34,128 nt of DNA from Bacteriovoracaceae bacterium UBA7317 (GTDB lineage: Bacteria > Bdellovibrionota > Bacteriovoracia > Bacteriovoracales > Bacteriovoracaceae), in the NCBI GenBank assembly GCA_002474345.1, contig DKQD01000066.1, positions 1 through 34,128 of the forward strand. The letters are read 5' to 3'. Made by a program: the position numbers and the translations under genes. The notes beneath the pieces are model-generated. The model made no database searches and had not been told where the DNA came from. It saw only the letters and a list, made by a program, of their open reading frames with translations. Positions 24,891-32,047 of this stretch are shown here, piece by piece (position 1 is the stretch's first letter; each line of letters opens with the position of its first letter).

Positions 24891-25917
24891 AACTAGGAAT
24901 TAGATAGTAGTTTCGTTCTTCGGTTGAGTCATTCCCTTGCAATTTATATACTTCCCAACGCATGCCACCTTCTATTTTTAAACTTTTAAATTTCATTCCA
25001 AAAAGTTTAAAATTAGTAAAATTTCTACCAAGAGTAAATTCTTGGAAAGTAGTTATTTTTCTTGGCCCCCTTAAACTTTCTTTATTGTTAGTTGGAATAA
25101 TAGATCTATATTCCATAATTAGGTTTGCCATTAATGAAGAATCATTTTTTGAAGCCCAATCTCTTTTCAGATAGAGTGAGAGCCCATCATAAAAGACCTC
25201 ATTTTTATTTTTTAAATAGCCTAATTCGAGCGTCCAGCTTTTTTTCGTTTCCTTAGTTCTATTGTTTCCTTTAAATTTATAACTCACATTAAACCATTTA
25301 TTCGTATACTGATCCAATTTGACCAGGCGATCAGTGGCAAAGGAGAGGACAAGACCACTTAGAGAACTCCCTGATTGGGAGGGTCTCTTCCTTTTTCCTT
25401 TCTTTTTTTTCTTTGATTTGTTAACAACCTTAGAATCAGAAACGTAATAAGGCTCTAAATTTCCAAGAAAAAAAGAAAATTGATAAGGAACTTTATACTT
25501 TGTTCCTATAATCTCTACCATGTTCCAAACTTTATCTTTATCTATGTCAAACCTACTATAAATTCCATGTTCCCTTTTTTTCAGGTAGATTCCAAGGTTG
25601 GTGAAAGGATAGTAATCAGCTTGAAAAAGAAGAAATTTTGGACTAAAACTTTTCTTAAATTGTTCATAGTAAAAGTCCAACTCCTTTTTAAAATCATATT
25701 TTTTTTCTAATGACCGTTTTTTAGGTTTAACTTTTGAAAAATTCAAACTGGCGTTAAAATAAGTTTTGCCCACACTTGCACCGACAGTATACCTTAACTT
25801 TTTACTACCAATTTTTGAACTCCATCCTTTCCTGTATAAATAAGCATTACTATTCAAAGCAAAAAATAGAGTAAATGCTATAAATTTAAGTTTAAAAATG
25901 AAATTCATAATTTTCAT
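24880..25917 (-). CDS. Predicted outer-membrane beta-barrel protein
   Basis: No family is recognised. Residues 1-25 form a signal peptide (FIFKLKFIAFTLFFALNSNA). The mature part alternates polar and aromatic residues in strands typical of outer-membrane barrels (for example YTVGASVGKTYFNASLNFS, FTNLGIYLKKREHGIYSRF, SLMANLIMEYRSI) and ends in aromatic FSW, as barrel proteins do. A very basic loop, KSKKKKKGKRKRPSQSGSS, sits near the middle. The frame can be extended to a TTG at 25974; I prefer ATG at 25917, which starts the signal peptide and has AAGGAG upstream, though at a long spacing. The length is 345 residues. It diverges from the lipid kinase gene with an 82-base gap. Confidence 0.6.
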   Translation of the reverse strand: MKIMNFIFKLKFIAFTLFFALNSNAYLYRKGWSSKIGSKKLRYTVGASVGKTYFNASLNFSKVKPKKRSLEKKYDFKKELDFYYEQFKKSFSPKFLLFQADYYPFTNLGIYLKKREHGIYSRFDIDKDKVWNMVEIIGTKYKVPYQFSFFLGNLEPYYVSDSKVVNKSKKKKKGKRKRPSQSGSSLSGLVLSFATDRLVKLDQYTNKWFNVSYKFKGNNRTKETKKSWTLELGYLKNKNEVFYDGLSLYLKRDWASKNDSSLMANLIMEYRSIIPTNNKESLRGPRKITTFQEFTLGRNFTNFKLFGMKFKSLKIEGGMRWEVYKLQGNDSTEERNYYLIPSFSW

Positions 25918-25999
25918 ATTTTTTTTATAATCTCCTTCTCTCTTTATCGTTTTTTTTATTATAATTCTAAACAAGAATTCCTAAAAAAAGGTTTTATAA

Positions 26000-26899
26000 A
26001 TGCCAAAAAAGAAATTTCTAATTCTAAATAATAAGAAGAGTGGTAAATCTCCTGAAAAAAAAGAGCAATTAACGACAAAAATAATAAGTCTTTTTGATTC
26101 AAATGATATAGATACAGAGTTATTTGACAGTGAATACCCAAGACACATGGAAGATTTTGTTTCCAAACAATCCTTTGAAAACTTTGACGCCGTAATTGGA
26201 CTGGGAGGAGATGGAACCTCCAATGAAATTATTTCTGGCATCCACAGAAGAGAAAATACTAATGTGCCTCCAGTCGGATTTATCCCCCTAGGAACTGGAA
26301 ATGATTTTTTGAGAAGCTTAGGCAGTCTTAATCCTATGAACTGGGCCGATAAGATTGTAAGAGGTGAAACGAAAAAAGTTGATATAATTGAGATTAGTAC
26401 AAAAGAAAAAACTTATTTTTCTCAGCTATTAACGGGTTGGGGAGTTTTTTATGATGGTGCTGTTGCTGCAGAAAAATATAGGTTTTTGGGACCCTTAAAA
26501 TATACCGCAGGTGCCATAGAGTCGCTTTTAAAAAGTAAAAAAAGAAAAGCTAAAATTAAAGTTAATGATGAGGTATATGAGGATGATTTTTGGGGGGCGA
26601 TGATTTGTAATACACAATTCATTGGTGGAGGTCTTCTTATGGCCAGAGATGCAAAGATTGATGATGGTATTTTTGAATTTTTTCTAGTCAAAAATGTTTC
26701 CAGAATAAAATTAATATTTCTTTTCATACAATTGGCCCTTAAAATTCCTTTGTCCCCAAGTCTTGTTCACACTTTCAAAACAGCCAATGTAGAAATCATT
26801 CCTGAAGAATGTGAACCTATAAATATTGATGGAGACTTCATGGGTACTACACCTTTAAAGGCAAGTATTAAAACCAAATCTTATGATTTGATCTGCTAA
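26000..26899 (+). CDS. Diacylglycerol kinase-type lipid kinase (DagK/YegS family)
   Basis: A 299-residue soluble protein with the catalytic-domain motif GGDGT at residues 69-73, preceded by FDAVIGLG and followed by GFIPLGTGNDFLR. The N-terminal NNKKSGK segment is the usual nucleotide-binding start. The C-terminal beta domain ends with INIDGDF, as in DagK/YegS. Family members phosphorylate diacylglycerol, phosphatidylglycerol, sphingosine or ceramide. The presence of a ceramide operon 18 kb away makes a sphingolipid substrate worth considering, but the sequence does not decide it. AAAGG lies before the ATG. Confidence 0.88.
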   Translation: MPKKKFLILNNKKSGKSPEKKEQLTTKIISLFDSNDIDTELFDSEYPRHMEDFVSKQSFENFDAVIGLGGDGTSNEIISGIHRRENTNVPPVGFIPLGTGNDFLRSLGSLNPMNWADKIVRGETKKVDIIEISTKEKTYFSQLLTGWGVFYDGAVAAEKYRFLGPLKYTAGAIESLLKSKKRKAKIKVNDEVYEDDFWGAMICNTQFIGGGLLMARDAKIDDGIFEFFLVKNVSRIKLIFLFIQLALKIPLSPSLVHTFKTANVEIIPEECEPINIDGDFMGTTPLKASIKTKSYDLIC

Positions 26900-27106
26900 A
26901 CAAGTTAATTATAAATTAATATAAATTTGCTTAGTTTTATCGTATAAATAGATAGATACGGTAGGTTGAATATCTAATTCGGTATGGTTTCATTTCAAAA
27001 TTCTCATGGATAATGAAAAACTACGTAATTTAAGTGGGGAATTTTCTTAAGAAGCCGATAATAATTGAGAGAAATAAGGTATAACAAAGAAAAAAAGGCT
27101 CCTTTT

Positions 27107-27904
27107 ATGAAAAAAACAATTCATGGAAATGCAGAAAAGAAAGCCATCGCTATAGATATGCTTGAAAGATACACAGGTCACCAGTTAAAGAAGTTTGAAA
27201 AACAAATTATCATAACCAACTTCTCATTTTACTTAGAAAGGTTTAATGCAACTTTTGAAGATCATTACTTTACTCAAGGATCAGCCTTTAAGGCATCATC
27301 ATCAAAAAAAGCTCATGTCACCATTATTGAATTTGGTATCGGATCTCCAATGGCGGCCCTTATTGGTGAGATACTTGCCGTGGCCAACCCGAAGGCCGTT
27401 TTATTCCTTGGACTTTGCGGAGCCGTCCATCCTTCTTTAAAAGTTGGAGATTTTATCCTCCCTATGGCCGCTATTAGGGCAGAGGGTGTCTCTAAAAACT
27501 TTTTACCTCCACAGGTACCGGCCCTCCCAACTTTTAAAGTACAAAAGTTCATAAGTCAGGTTCTTGTTGAAAATGGGTACGACTATAGAACGGGCACGAT
27601 TCATTCTACAGATTTCCGTTTTTGGGAATTTGACCAAAGGTTTAAAGATAATTTAATTGAAGAAAGGGTGCTAGCGGTTGAAATGGAAACAGCGGCCCTC
27701 TTTACAGCTTGCTTTGTAAGTAAGGTGAATATTGGAGCACTCCTCCTCGTCTCAGATTGTCCTATGAAAAGGGGCGGGATTAAGACAAAATCATCAGCTC
27801 GAAGTGTTTTTAGAAAGTTTACCGATGTCCATATAGACCTCGGTATTAAGGCAATGAGGGATATTAAGAAAAAAGGTGAAAAAATCAGGCATTATAGGTG
27901 GTAA
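27107..27904 (+). CDS. amn: AMP nucleosidase, short form
   Basis: This enzyme splits AMP to adenine and ribose 5-phosphate. The protein belongs to the nucleoside phosphorylase fold: FGIGSPMAALIGEIL, then AVLFLGLCGAVHPSLKVGDFILP, then AAIRAEGVS, and AVEMETAALF for ribose binding. At 265 residues it lacks the N-terminal domain of E. coli Amn (484) and matches the short Bacteroidetes-type enzymes. The frame can be extended to a TTG at 27065; ATG at 27107 has AAAGG about 10 bases upstream and is preferred. It stands alone, with 206 bases of AT-rich spacer before it. Confidence 0.85.
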   Translation: MKKTIHGNAEKKAIAIDMLERYTGHQLKKFEKQIIITNFSFYLERFNATFEDHYFTQGSAFKASSSKKAHVTIIEFGIGSPMAALIGEILAVANPKAVLFLGLCGAVHPSLKVGDFILPMAAIRAEGVSKNFLPPQVPALPTFKVQKFISQVLVENGYDYRTGTIHSTDFRFWEFDQRFKDNLIEERVLAVEMETAALFTACFVSKVNIGALLLVSDCPMKRGGIKTKSSARSVFRKFTDVHIDLGIKAMRDIKKKGEKIRHYRW

Positions 27905-28054
27905 AAATCAAAAGCTTGAGTTCATGACTAACGGTCATATTAAAAACCTTTTAAAAATGAGCACTTCTTCTTAAAAATGACCCCTGGTCAACTTTATTTC
28001 AAAAAAAAGACCTCTATTTTAGTTTTTTACAATTTAAGTGGTTTTAATAACTTA

Positions 28055-28777
28055 CTAGCTAGAGAGTTCTTCTAAAGGGTTAAAGTTCCAGGGTCTTATA
28101 GCAAACATAACACCAGTGCTTTTTCTTTTTTCTTTTGTGTACTTTCCCATTTGATGTTCAAGCTCTATGAGATTTTCAACTTTTTTCATCTCTTGAATAA
28201 TTTTCGGGAAAGCACTTTTTGGAATATCCTCAACAAAGAAAGAATAAAACTCAGACTCTCCCTTAAAACGACTCCCAAGAAATTGCCTTTCATTTATTTC
28301 TAAGAATTTTTCCCTTAACTTACCATTTTCATTCCAAGATACTGATTCAATCAATACCTTAACCTTATTTCCAGGTCCCCATTCAATCAGTTTAAGAGCG
28401 TCTAATTTTTTTAAATATTTAACTTCCTGATTTTTAGTTATTTTATATTTTTGTGATAAAAAAGTGGGTGATCTTCCAGAAAGTAATTGGTCAAAATAGG
28501 CCCAATAATTAATATTTTTAGCAAAAAAGGCTTCCTGTTCATCAGTGAGTACATGAGTTTTAGGTTGGGATACCTCAATAGATTGCGAGAGGTCCTTAAG
28601 AGAAGTGTTTGTTATTTCACAAATGGATAAAAAACGAGATAAACTAAGATTTTTTAAGGCAAAGTCTCTTTTGACAGTAGAGAGGCTAATATCTAAGGCC
28701 TTGGCAATCTGGTTATATGTAATACCTTTGGCCTTCATTTGCTTTTTTAATTGGTCGATGAGAATTTTTTCTTTCAT
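28055..28777 (-). CDS. XRE-type transcriptional regulator with a TIGR02147/DUF4423-like C-terminal region
   Basis: The 240-residue protein begins with a Cro/CI helix-turn-helix (about residues 5-65: ITYNQIAKALDISLSTVKRDF, then LSLSRFLSICEITNTSL). The rest, including WAYFDQLLSG, a winged-helix-like LKKLDALKLIEWGPGNKV and a C-terminal FYSFFVEDIPKSAFPKI segment, resembles regulator families expanded in Bdellovibrio relatives. It diverges from the exported clan-CD-like protein gene, with a 190-base gap that holds operator-like repeats, so it may regulate itself and that gene. The ATG is only about 8 bases after a TATAAT box, so the mRNA leader is very short. Confidence 0.8.
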   Translation of the reverse strand: MKEKILIDQLKKQMKAKGITYNQIAKALDISLSTVKRDFALKNLSLSRFLSICEITNTSLKDLSQSIEVSQPKTHVLTDEQEAFFAKNINYWAYFDQLLSGRSPTFLSQKYKITKNQEVKYLKKLDALKLIEWGPGNKVKVLIESVSWNENGKLREKFLEINERQFLGSRFKGESEFYSFFVEDIPKSAFPKIIQEMKKVENLIELEHQMGKYTKEKRKSTGVMFAIRPWNFNPLEELSS

Positions 28778-28778
28778 A

Positions 28779-28792
28779 GTATAAAATTATAC
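28779..28792 (-). promoter_or_regulatory. Palindrome over the -10 box of the XRE gene
   Basis: GTATAA-AA-TTATAC is a perfect 6-base inverted repeat lying directly upstream of the regulator start codon. On the minus strand it contains TATAAT, a full -10 box; a -35 box is weak (CTATTT at a 17-base spacing). The overlap suggests an autorepression operator. Confidence 0.4.
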
Positions 28793-28895
28793 ACCATATA
28801 GGCTTAAAAAATAGTACTTTTTTAAAAACTATTTCGCGAAGCAAAAAACCTGTGTAAAGTCTTTTTAAGAACATAATAACTCTTGTTCAAAACTA

Positions 28896-28944
28896 CTTTA
28901 GAAATGATCATAAGTTTCCCCCTAATTTAAGTTCATTTCTAAAG
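28896..28944. repeat. Twelve-base perfect inverted repeat upstream of the clan-CD-like gene
   Basis: CTTTAGAAATGA (28896-28907) and TCATTTCTAAAG (28933-28944) are separated by 25 bases and end 23 bases before the downstream ATG. They could be two operator half-sites about 37 bases apart, or an mRNA stem-loop close to the ribosome site. The chance of a 12-base match here is low. Confidence 0.6.
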
Positions 28945-28967
28945 GACACCCAACCTGCGAGGACGAA

Positions 28968-30419
28968 ATGAAAAAAACTTTACTACCCATTTTAGCAATT
29001 GGACTAATGAATCTTACCCCTGGTCAAAAAGCTCATGCTTTTTACGGAAAACAAGCTGAAAAAACCATTTTAAAATTTGATGGAGAACTTGTTGTCCCAA
29101 AAGGACTAACTAAATCAGAGATTGAAAAGAAAATTCTAGAACAAACAGGGCATTTACTTGGAACTTTTCATTCAAAGAGCTTTATAAAGGAATTTGGGTC
29201 GGAAGGCGTTGTAGGAGAAGATAAAACGGTTTCTAATATTAAAGTTTATGCATCAAAAGATGACAAAAAGAAGGACTTTGTTACCTACACCTTTGAAAGT
29301 GAGGCCCTCTTTAATAAGAAGGCCTTCGGCAGAAAAAAAACAATCCAAGTTCCTATCAAACTCCCTTATTCTCCAGAAGAGATTTATGACTTTGGAATTG
29401 TAGGAAATAAAAATGTATGTACAGACAACCACTATAATGGACCTGAAGACTTTTTTTACTTTTGGGATCCAGATAAAAAAGGATGTCCTTTAAAGGGAAA
29501 TCAATATGAGGTTTACAGGACAAAAGGAACTTTAAAGAAATTACCTAAAACAAAAAGAACCTTACCAAACTATACAAAACTTTTTGGTGATAATGGTAAC
29601 GGTGATACAACAAGGATTGATCTTCTTTTCGGATTTGTAGATGATAAATCCCCAAAAAATCTTTCTCACTATCTAAAACAGACTATTAAATATTTAGATC
29701 CAGATTCTACATTAAAAGGAGTTGACGACACTATAAGTGGAGCTTATGAAATCTTTGATCATCTTGAGCTAAAAGGGTTTGAGCTTGAGGAAAGAATTCT
29801 CTATGGAAGCATGAAAGATAAAGAAATTAAATCTTTTGAGCGTAAAGATATCAATATTGGAGATTTAATTTCTAGTGACAAAGGTGAAATTCCTGGTGAA
29901 AAAAGAACCTACAGCAAAATGTTTCCTTCAGGAAAAGTAGTTCAAATTAATATTTTAATTGCAGATACAGATGCTGATGCTCATAAAAAAAATAAGAGTA
30001 ACCTTTTCAAAGATGCTCTTAAAGACTCTTTGATGAATGCAGATATCATTGAATATGAAGGGCACTCAGGGTTAGGCGAGAATCTTAATCTGAAAGCGAT
30101 GTACGGTAATGAAGAAATTTTTGATCCAAATAAATCACAAGTTATTTTTATTAACGGATGTCACTCTTACTCTTACTATAAAAATATGTTTTTTGAAAAA
30201 AAGGGTAATGAAGAAAACTTAGACCTCATTCTATCAGGATTAACAACAATAAGTTCAGATGGGCCCAATAACGTGAAAGCTTTTTTGAAGTATTTTTTGA
30301 ATCCTGATACGAAAAGGGAAGTTTCTTTCCAGGCGATTCTCAATAATATTGAAGATTCAAATGAGAAAGAAAATGGAAGTTACTTAACATCAGTTTATGG
30401 TGATATATTAACAAGATAA
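28968..30419 (+). CDS. Exported protein with clan CD cysteine peptidase-like His/Cys pair
   Basis: The 483-residue protein has a clear signal peptide ending AHA before FYGKQ. No family is recognised with certainty. Near the C-terminus a strand DIIEYEGHSGLG (H366) is followed 32 residues later by a strand QVIFINGCHSYS (C398). This His-Gly/Ser then Cys layout is that of clan CD peptidases (gingipains, caspases); in gingipain RgpB the catalytic His and Cys are about 33 residues apart. An N-terminal beta-rich domain of about 300 residues holds two Cys (in NVCTD and KKGCP). GAGGA precedes the ATG. It ends at a strong terminator. Peptidase activity is inferred from the motif layout only. Confidence 0.6.
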   Translation: MKKTLLPILAIGLMNLTPGQKAHAFYGKQAEKTILKFDGELVVPKGLTKSEIEKKILEQTGHLLGTFHSKSFIKEFGSEGVVGEDKTVSNIKVYASKDDKKKDFVTYTFESEALFNKKAFGRKKTIQVPIKLPYSPEEIYDFGIVGNKNVCTDNHYNGPEDFFYFWDPDKKGCPLKGNQYEVYRTKGTLKKLPKTKRTLPNYTKLFGDNGNGDTTRIDLLFGFVDDKSPKNLSHYLKQTIKYLDPDSTLKGVDDTISGAYEIFDHLELKGFELEERILYGSMKDKEIKSFERKDINIGDLISSDKGEIPGEKRTYSKMFPSGKVVQINILIADTDADAHKKNKSNLFKDALKDSLMNADIIEYEGHSGLGENLNLKAMYGNEEIFDPNKSQVIFINGCHSYSYYKNMFFEKKGNEENLDLILSGLTTISSDGPNNVKAFLKYFLNPDTKREVSFQAILNNIEDSNEKENGSYLTSVYGDILTR

Positions 30420-30465
30420 TTTTTCAGTAAATAAAATTATCTTTTAATTTACAGTAAAATCTAAG

Positions 30466-30497
30466 AAAAACACCCCCAAATGGGTGTTTTTCTTTTT
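30466..30497. terminator. Bidirectional rho-independent terminator
   Basis: AAAAACACCC pairs with GGGTGTTTTT (10 bases, 6-base loop) and has T-rich tracts on both sides when read in each direction. It lies between the convergent clan-CD-like gene and asd. Confidence 0.9.
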
Positions 30498-30637
30498 AGA
30501 GACTTTTAATCATTTCAGAAATAAGATTTACTTCGTAAGTCCATAGTCCACCATGGGATACTTTGGAAGATAAAAAGGTAAAGGAAAGATTTAACAAAGA
30601 GTTACTTTAATTAGCGTCCCTTCTCTAAAAAACTGAA

Positions 30638-31738
30638 CTAAAATAATAACTTTCTTAGAATTCTTCTTAAAGGCTCAGCTGCCCCCCAAAGAAGTTGGTC
30701 GCCGAGTGTAAAAGCATTAAGGTATTCATCTCCCATCAACATCTTTCTCACCCTTCCCGTATAGATTTGGAGTTTGCCGCTAACGTTAACCGGGGTAAGT
30801 TCCTTTAGCGTCTCTTCTTTTTTATTAGGAACCAAAGTAATCCACTCATGAGAGTTTTTAATCATATCCTCAATTTCATCAATAGGAATATTCTTTTTGA
30901 GTTTGATTGTTAATGCCTGAGAATGGCATCTTAAGGCACCTACCCTAACGCAGGTGCTATCAACAGGGATTTTATTTTTAAACCCAAGAATTTTATTAGT
31001 TTCCAAATAAGCTTTGGCCTCTTCCCGGCTCTGACCTTTTTCAACTTCTGTATCTATCCACGGAAGAAGATTAGCAGCAAGAGGATGGCCAAAGAATTCT
31101 TGAGGGAAGTCTTTTTCCAAAAAAGCTTGATTAATCAGTTGGTCAATATCAAAAATATTTCTCTTATCAATTCCATCATGAACTTTTCCAGAAAGAAAGT
31201 TCATCTGTTTTAAAAGTTCCTTCATATGGCTAACACCAGCTCCACTTGCCGCCTGATAAGTCATTGCTGTCGTCCACTCGATAAGGTCTTTTTTAAAAAG
31301 ATCACCAAGTCCCATGAGCATTAAACTGACTGTACAATTGGCACCTACAAAGTCTTTTTTCCCTTCACTCAAACCTTTCTCGATTTGGTTACTGTTTATG
31401 GGATCAAGTACTAAAACAGATGAGTCTTCTCCTCTTAAAGTACTAGCAGCATCAATCCAATTACCTTTCCATCCAGCTTTTCGAAGCTCTGGGTAGACCT
31501 TTTGAGTATAATCGCCTCCCTGACAAGTCAGGATCATATCCATTTTGCTTAAGGTTTTAATATCGAAGGCATCTTTTAAAATGCCCTTGTCCGAATCCTC
31601 TTTAGGTGCTTCTCCACCTGGGTTAGATGTAGAATAAAAGTGGGCATTTAAATGCTTAAAATCATCTTCTTCACGCATTCTTTGAAGTAAAACAGTTCCA
31701 ACCATTCCCCTCCAACCAACTAATCCTACATCCATCAT
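30638..31738 (-). CDS. asd: Aspartate-semialdehyde dehydrogenase
   Basis: Asd reduces aspartyl phosphate to aspartate semialdehyde with NADPH, the branch point to lysine, diaminopimelate, threonine and methionine. The N-terminal VGLVGWRGMVG is the nucleotide-binding loop. The catalytic Cys is C135 in GANCTVSLML, the same number as in E. coli Asd; the catalytic His is H272 in LRCHSQAL. The length of 366 residues is like the E. coli enzyme (367). The frame can be opened at an ATG at 31750, but that ATG overlaps the GGAGG Shine-Dalgarno serving the ATG-ATG at 31738/31735, so I start at 31738. It diverges from lysC. Confidence 0.95.
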   Translation of the reverse strand: MMDVGLVGWRGMVGTVLLQRMREEDDFKHLNAHFYSTSNPGGEAPKEDSDKGILKDAFDIKTLSKMDMILTCQGGDYTQKVYPELRKAGWKGNWIDAASTLRGEDSSVLVLDPINSNQIEKGLSEGKKDFVGANCTVSLMLMGLGDLFKKDLIEWTTAMTYQAASGAGVSHMKELLKQMNFLSGKVHDGIDKRNIFDIDQLINQAFLEKDFPQEFFGHPLAANLLPWIDTEVEKGQSREEAKAYLETNKILGFKNKIPVDSTCVRVGALRCHSQALTIKLKKNIPIDEIEDMIKNSHEWITLVPNKKEETLKELTPVNVSGKLQIYTGRVRKMLMGDEYLNAFTLGDQLLWGAAEPLRRILRKLLF

Positions 31739-31766
31739 GATTACCTCCATTTAAATTTAATGCTTG

Positions 31767-31795
31767 TAATTAAGACTTTTTTTCCTTATTGTCTA
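31767..31795 (-). promoter_or_regulatory. Candidate asd promoter
   Basis: On the minus strand TAGACA, a 17-base spacer and TAATTA lie about 30 bases before the asd start. A plus-strand pair, TTGTAA (31765) and TATTGT (31787) at a 16-base spacing, would start lysC transcription near 31799, at the beginning of the riboswitch. The two promoters would overlap. All boxes are only fair matches. Confidence 0.3.
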
Positions 31796-31970
31796 GTTAG
31801 GAAGAGGTGCACGCACTAGGTAAAGTTTTTGAAGACGCCAATGTCTATTGATAGAACTTGAGGGAGTTTCGTGCCGAAGATCAGTTTAGAGTTGGCTCTA
31901 AACGGTCTGGTTTTTAAGGTTGAACCCTTAATAACTGTCATCAAGCCCGTTCTTGATGGAGCGCTTCTAA
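31794..31970 (+). promoter_or_regulatory. Lysine riboswitch (L box)
   Basis: The leader of lysC carries the conserved core blocks of the lysine aptamer in order: AGAGGTGC (from 31803), GTGCCGAAG (31871-31879), GGTCTGG (31904-31910), ACTGTCATCAAG (31934-31945) and TGGAGCGCTTCT (31957-31968). The stems fit: P1 between TTAGGAAG and CTTCTAA with a bulge, a GTTTAGAG/CTCTAAAC hairpin, TTAAGG/CCTTAA, and CATCAAG/CTTGATG. These match the L-box family known from Bacillus lysC and many proteobacterial lysine genes. Lysine binding would repress lysC and the downstream decarboxylase gene. Confidence 0.93.
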
Positions 31971-31996
31971 GCCACGTATCTGTGAGCCTAAAAGAA

Positions 31997-32039
31997 CCTC
32001 TTTTTATTAGTTAAACAAGTATTAACCAATAGTTAGAGG
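31997..32039 (+). promoter_or_regulatory. Expression platform: hairpin masking the lysC Shine-Dalgarno
   Basis: CCTCT (31997-32001) can pair with AGAGG (32035-32039), which is the lysC ribosome site. Inside, ATTAGTTAA (32006-32014) pairs with TTAACCAAT (32022-32030) with one mismatch and a 7-base loop. No hairpin followed by a U-run is seen between the aptamer and the ATG, so control is probably translational. Confidence 0.6.
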
Positions 32040-32047
32040 GCCTGACC

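Noticed and set aside
26939..26962. Seven-pair hairpin ATCGTAT / ATACGGT in the spacer before amn.
   Set aside because: It is short, includes a wobble pair, has no U-run and matches no riboswitch I know.
27054..27061. Perfect sigma-28 -10 box GCCGATAA upstream of amn.
   Set aside because: No TAAA lies at the required spacing, and amn is not a motility gene, so it is likely chance.
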